This document shows positions 5,453 through 7,696 of a stretch of 7,696 nt of DNA, in pieces. A model generated the notes under the pieces. It saw nothing but the letters and a program-made list of their open reading frames with translations. It was not told where the DNA came from and did not search any database. Within the stretch, counting starts at the first letter, position 1; every line of letters starts with the position of its first letter. Source of the stretch: Treponema sp. GTDB lineage: Bacteria; Spirochaetota; Spirochaetia; Treponematales; Breznakiellaceae. A program made the position numbers and the translations under genes. The DNA lies in NCBI GenBank assembly GCA_031284385.1, contig JAISZZ010000033.1, positions 1 through 7,696 of the forward strand, given 5' to 3'.

Positions 5453-6127
5453 ATGAACGGTCTTGTTTTTACCGGCGGCGATGCGCCTGACGCGGGTTTT
5501 TGCGGACTGCTTGCCGATAGTATGGACATTATTGTTTCCGCCGACTCCGGCCTTATATGTGCAGAAAACGCAAATATAAGGCCGGATTGGATATTGGGCG
5601 ACATGGACTCGATTGACGATATATCGCGTCTTGACAAGTACCCGCCGGATCGTGTGCTGCGTTTTCCGCCCGATAAAGATTTCACCGACACTGAGCTTGC
5701 GTTAGACTTTCTTTATGAAAAGGGGTGTACCAGCATAACTATCGCCGGCGGCGGCGGCGGCAGGCTTGATCATATATTGGCCATAACCGCACTGTTTGAG
5801 CGTGAACACCCTCCTTGCCGCTGGTTTACGTCAAATGAAAAAATATTTCTTGCGTCAAATGATTTTTGTTATCACCTCAAAAAAAGCAGCATTGTTTCGC
5901 TATTTCCGCTCGGAAACGGGCCGTGGAAGGCTCAAAGTTCTGGACTTAAATGGCCGCTTGATAATGTCGAATGGAGACGCGGTTTTTTCGGTATAAGCAA
6001 TTCAGCGGAAGCGGATACCATAATAATAAAAGTTATGTCAGGACGTTTTATGGTTATAATAATTGATACCCCCCCCCCCCCATTCCCACACATCCGGCAG
6101 TCAACATCCGGTGTAATTGACGGCTGA
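5453..6127 (+). CDS. thiN: Thiamine pyrophosphokinase (thiamine diphosphokinase)
   Basis: A 224-residue cytosolic enzyme that transfers pyrophosphate from ATP to thiamine to give thiamine diphosphate. Family motifs appear in order: ADSG (30-33), RPDWILGDMDSID (43-55, metal and ATP-binding acidic cluster), PDKDFTDTELALDF (73-86), GGGGGRLDH (99-107), SLFPLG (149-154), GLKWPLDN (164-171), FFGISNSA (178-185), and the last strand GRFMVIIID (197-205). After that strand, where homologues normally stop, about 19 extra residues (TPPPPFPH and on) are coded by a C13 run and the sequence after it, so the natural end may have been altered by slippage. It starts 9 nt after cysE with no clear Shine-Dalgarno, so it is likely co-transcribed. 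Its stop directly abuts the stop of the convergent TPR gene. Confidence 0.92.
   Translation: MNGLVFTGGDAPDAGFCGLLADSMDIIVSADSGLICAENANIRPDWILGDMDSIDDISRLDKYPPDRVLRFPPDKDFTDTELALDFLYEKGCTSITIAGGGGGRLDHILAITALFEREHPPCRWFTSNEKIFLASNDFCYHLKKSSIVSLFPLGNGPWKAQSSGLKWPLDNVEWRRGFFGISNSAEADTIIIKVMSGRFMVIIIDTPPPPFPHIRQSTSGVIDG
6069..6081 (+). repeat. Poly-C tract (C13) in the 3' end of thiN
   Basis: Thirteen C residues in a row, read in frame as four Pro codons after Asp-Thr. Loss of one C would give a tail ending in QHPV, gain of one would give a tail ending in IRCN, both of similar length, so the core enzyme is untouched by slippage. It lies 47 nt before the stop codon of the convergent TPR gene and outside that gene's coding region. 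Confidence 0.95.
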
Positions 6128-7204
6128 CTAACGCTGAGCAATTCGTCCAAGCAAACGTTCACGGTTGATTTGTGCATCGTAATAGTATGGATTGATGCGC
6201 AGCGCCTGATCAAAATCTGCGGAGGCTTTAACTAAATCGCCTTTATTGGCAAACGCTACTCCGCGGTTGTTGAAGGCTATCGCGTAGCCGGGATATATTT
6301 TTATGGCGGCCTCAAATTGCAAAATAGCTTCGTCAAAACGCCCGTACCCGCTCAAAGCCATCCCTTGAGAGTTGTAAGTCTCGGCTATTGGGTCGATAAA
6401 CGATTTTTGCGAGGGAACATTGTATGCCGGAAGTCTGCCGTATGCCGCCGTTGTAAAAGTGGCGGTTCTTTGCGGCGTTTGCGGTAATGCTGAAGAATAA
6501 TTATAATTATATCCGTCATTCACATACTGATTCTGATTGTAATTGATGGCTGACCGCTGAGTCTGAACGCTTTGGCTAGGGTAGCTGCTGTTTGTGTTAT
6601 ATGTTGAATATGTTGTTGCCGGAATATATGTGGTGGAATTTGACGGAACATGGCTTATAGCTTGATTGTTGCCGGACTGCGCGGACGGCGTTTGATAGAT
6701 TGCCGCGTTTTGTATTGGCGCCGCCGTTCTTTGCGTGGAGGTATAGCTGTTTCCGGTTATGGGCGCAGTGTACATACGTGTTGTCTGATAAGTTTGCGAC
6801 GGCGCATTTACATTACTTGAGCGCAATCCTGAATCGACAGTAACATTTACCTGCCGCCCTGCATTTTGCATTTTATTATTTAGATTTGATAAATTATGCA
6901 CGGCCTCCGATGAACTGGGATTAAGCCGCAGAGCATATTCAAAATCCGCCCGCGCCGCCGTGTAATCACCGCATTTTTCATAGATGAGACCGCGTGCGTT
7001 GTATACGTTTGAATCATTTGGAGTAAATTTTATTACGGTATTCAAATCGGCGATGGCTCCGGCTAAATCGCCGTTATAGACTCTCCAATTTGCTCTTTCG
7101 TAGTAATAATCTTTATCGTGAACCTGAGCGCTGATACTTTCAGAAATTACGACTGCCATAAAAAGCAGAACCATAAATTTCACCCTAAGTATATTTTTAT
7201 TCAT
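6128..7204 (-). CDS. Secreted TPR protein with a long Asn/Gln/Ser/Thr/Tyr-rich linker
   Basis: A 358-residue protein with an N-terminal signal peptide (MNKNILRVK, hydrophobic core, SISA|Q near residue 26), so probably periplasmic or cell-surface. Two tetratricopeptide repeats follow at about 32-65 (DYYYERANWRVYNGDLAGAI) and 66-99 (VYNARGLIYEKCGDYTAARA). A low-complexity linker of about 155 residues (115-270) is poor in charge and rich in N, Q, S, T, Y and P. Two more TPRs lie at 274-307 (YNSQGMALSGYGRFDEAILQ) and 308-341 (FNNRGVAFANKGDLVKASAD). TPRs usually bind protein partners; the partner is unknown. GGGAGGGG (7215-7208) gives a strong Shine-Dalgarno before ATG 7204-7202. It is convergent with thiN and divergent from uvrA, so it is a single-gene unit here. 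I do not recognise a named family for the whole protein. Confidence 0.88.
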   Translation of the reverse strand: MNKNILRVKFMVLLFMAVVISESISAQVHDKDYYYERANWRVYNGDLAGAIADLNTVIKFTPNDSNVYNARGLIYEKCGDYTAARADFEYALRLNPSSSEAVHNLSNLNNKMQNAGRQVNVTVDSGLRSSNVNAPSQTYQTTRMYTAPITGNSYTSTQRTAAPIQNAAIYQTPSAQSGNNQAISHVPSNSTTYIPATTYSTYNTNSSYPSQSVQTQRSAINYNQNQYVNDGYNYNYSSALPQTPQRTATFTTAAYGRLPAYNVPSQKSFIDPIAETYNSQGMALSGYGRFDEAILQFEAAIKIYPGYAIAFNNRGVAFANKGDLVKASADFDQALRINPYYYDAQINRERLLGRIAQR

Positions 7205-7306
7205 TTTCCCCTCCCATGAGTAATTGAATACTTTTTCAGTTTAACATATATGTAGAATTCTATACAAGTGTCTGTTTTGACGGGGCAATAATTTTGCATT
7301 AAAGCT

Positions 7307-7415
7307 CTTGAACAAGTCGCAGCAAATGCTGTGCAAAATGCGCAGCATTTGCCGTTTTAAGCGGAAGTTGTTCAAAACTTCAGTTTTGAACAACTCTATT
7401 TATTTTTGAACAACT
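7307..7415. repeat. Cluster of intergenic palindromes with four TTGAACAA copies
   Basis: The 8-mer TTGAACAA occurs at 7308-7315, inverted at 7368-7375, and direct at 7386-7393 and 7406-7413. The inverted copy and the third copy form a near-continuous palindrome: AGTTGTTCAAAACT (7366-7379) and AGTTTTGAACAACT (7382-7395), 14-bp arms 2 nt apart. The last two copies are a 20-nt tandem repeat (TTTTGAACAACT at 7384-7395 and 7404-7415). Between the first two copies lies a separate hairpin, GCAAATGCTG (7322-7331) with CAGCATTTGC (7343-7352). The first copy could pair with the second, enclosing that hairpin, or the second with the third, so two exclusive folds exist. It resembles a dispersed intergenic repeat. 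Confidence 0.75.
7322..7352. repeat. Hairpin with 10-bp perfect arms inside the palindrome cluster
   Basis: GCAAATGCTG and CAGCATTTGC are perfect inverted repeats. The inner bases TGC and GCG add two more pairs and a wobble, leaving a 5-nt AAAAT loop. No T-run follows closely on either strand (GCCGTTTTAAGC on the plus strand), so it is a poor terminator. Confidence 0.7.
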
Positions 7416-7614
7416 TTAGTTTAGTTCCCAAAACCGTTAAACGCCCACGCTATATCTACACATTCACATTAAAGGGCATTTTAGCGCATACACATGGAAA
7501 ATGCAATTAATTTTGAATAACAGCGGCGTTCTTTTCTGTTCATTTCAGGGGTTAAGTTTACCTATTCACCGCCGCCCCTACCGCCGCTCGCCGGTTTTCC
7601 GGTATGCTGATGGG

Positions 7615-7696
7615 ATGGATAAGCTGATAATTAGGGGGGCGCGGGAGCATAATCTTAAAAACATTGATTTGGATCTGCCGCGCGATAAGTTGATTG
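7615..7696 (+). CDS. uvrA: UvrA excinuclease ABC subunit A, N-terminus (cut by window edge)
   Basis: The last 82 nt translate as [16 protein letters not shown] followed by [11 protein letters not shown], the highly conserved start of UvrA, the DNA-damage-recognising ATPase of nucleotide excision repair. The Walker A motif would come within the next few codons beyond the window. The ATG at 7615 matches the family start (E. coli begins MDKIEVRGARTHNLKNI). Only a weak GATGGG precedes it as a possible Shine-Dalgarno; upstream ATGs at 7604 and 7609 are out of frame. Nothing shows SOS control in this window. Confidence 0.93.
   Translation, partial: MDKLIIRGAREHNLKNIDLDLPRDKLI

Larger units (their letters stand above)
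7205..7614. other. Divergent intergenic region between the TPR gene and uvrA
   Basis: 410 nt without a supportable gene. The left part should hold the TPR gene promoter; on the minus strand TTGCCC (7288-7283) and TATAGA (7264-7259) with an 18-nt gap are a weak candidate, and the -10 overlaps the palindrome TAGAATTCTA (7253-7262). The centre holds the palindrome cluster at 7307-7415. The right part (7416-7614) has GCATTTT (7476-7482) opposite AAAATGC (7498-7504) and a GC-rich stretch before uvrA. I found no clear uvrA promoter and no SOS box of the CTG-N10-CAG or GAAC-N4-GTTC type. Confidence 0.6.

Noticed and set aside
7322..7352. SOS (LexA) box: CTG at 7329-7331 and CAG at 7343-7345
   Set aside because: The gap is 11 nt rather than 10, and it is part of a longer palindrome about 270 nt before uvrA, so the match is likely incidental.
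7307..7415. CRISPR array
   Set aside because: The repeats are only 8-12 nt, in mixed orientation, and lack regular unique spacers.

Overview
The window looks like a chromosomal segment from a spirochaete, most plausibly a Treponema-like organism. This rests on gene content, the branched-chain-type binding lipoprotein and the TTGAACAA-type intergenic palindromes. It is inference from memory, not a database match, and I hold it at only about 50-60%. Base composition shifts inside the window: the first ~1.1 kb is visibly GC-rich, while the rest is more AT-rich, with T-rich and A-rich intergenic stretches.

Layout. (1) Positions 1-1172, minus strand, are decayed DNA: a broken DDE transposase of an unclassified IS4-like type (two frameshifts, two premature stops, a large internal deletion), followed immediately by the C-terminal piece of a LivJ-type periplasmic binding protein that runs off the left edge. 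(2) Positions 1232-3035, plus strand, form a compact three-gene operon behind a well-formed sigma-70-like promoter. It holds a membrane CTP-dependent lipid/polyprenol kinase-like protein and two half-size chromate-transporter (CHR) proteins that probably pair. (3) Positions 3101-4240 encode a stand-alone ABC-transporter substrate-binding lipoprotein with a strong Shine-Dalgarno sequence and a 3' hairpin. (4) Positions 4363-6127 hold a structured leader hairpin, then serine O-acetyltransferase (cysE) and thiamine pyrophosphokinase (thiN). The thiN gene ends in a 13-C homopolymer just before a convergent neighbour. (5) Positions 7204-6128, minus strand, encode a secreted TPR protein with a long Asn/Gln/Ser/Thr/Tyr-rich linker. 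(6) Positions 7205-7614 are a divergent intergenic region packed with palindromes. (7) From 7615 the 5' end of uvrA begins and is cut by the window edge.

How the genes work together: most are housekeeping or transport functions without an obvious shared pathway. cysE (first step of cysteine synthesis) and thiN (thiamine diphosphate formation) are 9 nt apart and probably co-transcribed, with only a loose link through sulfur/cofactor metabolism. The two CHR genes overlap by ATGA and should act as one transporter. The binding lipoprotein has no permease or ATPase genes next to it here. I saw no complete mobile element, CRISPR array, tRNA or rRNA. The least explained signals are the leader hairpin before cysE, the nested inverted repeats after the binding protein, the poly-C tract in thiN and the palindrome array before uvrA.
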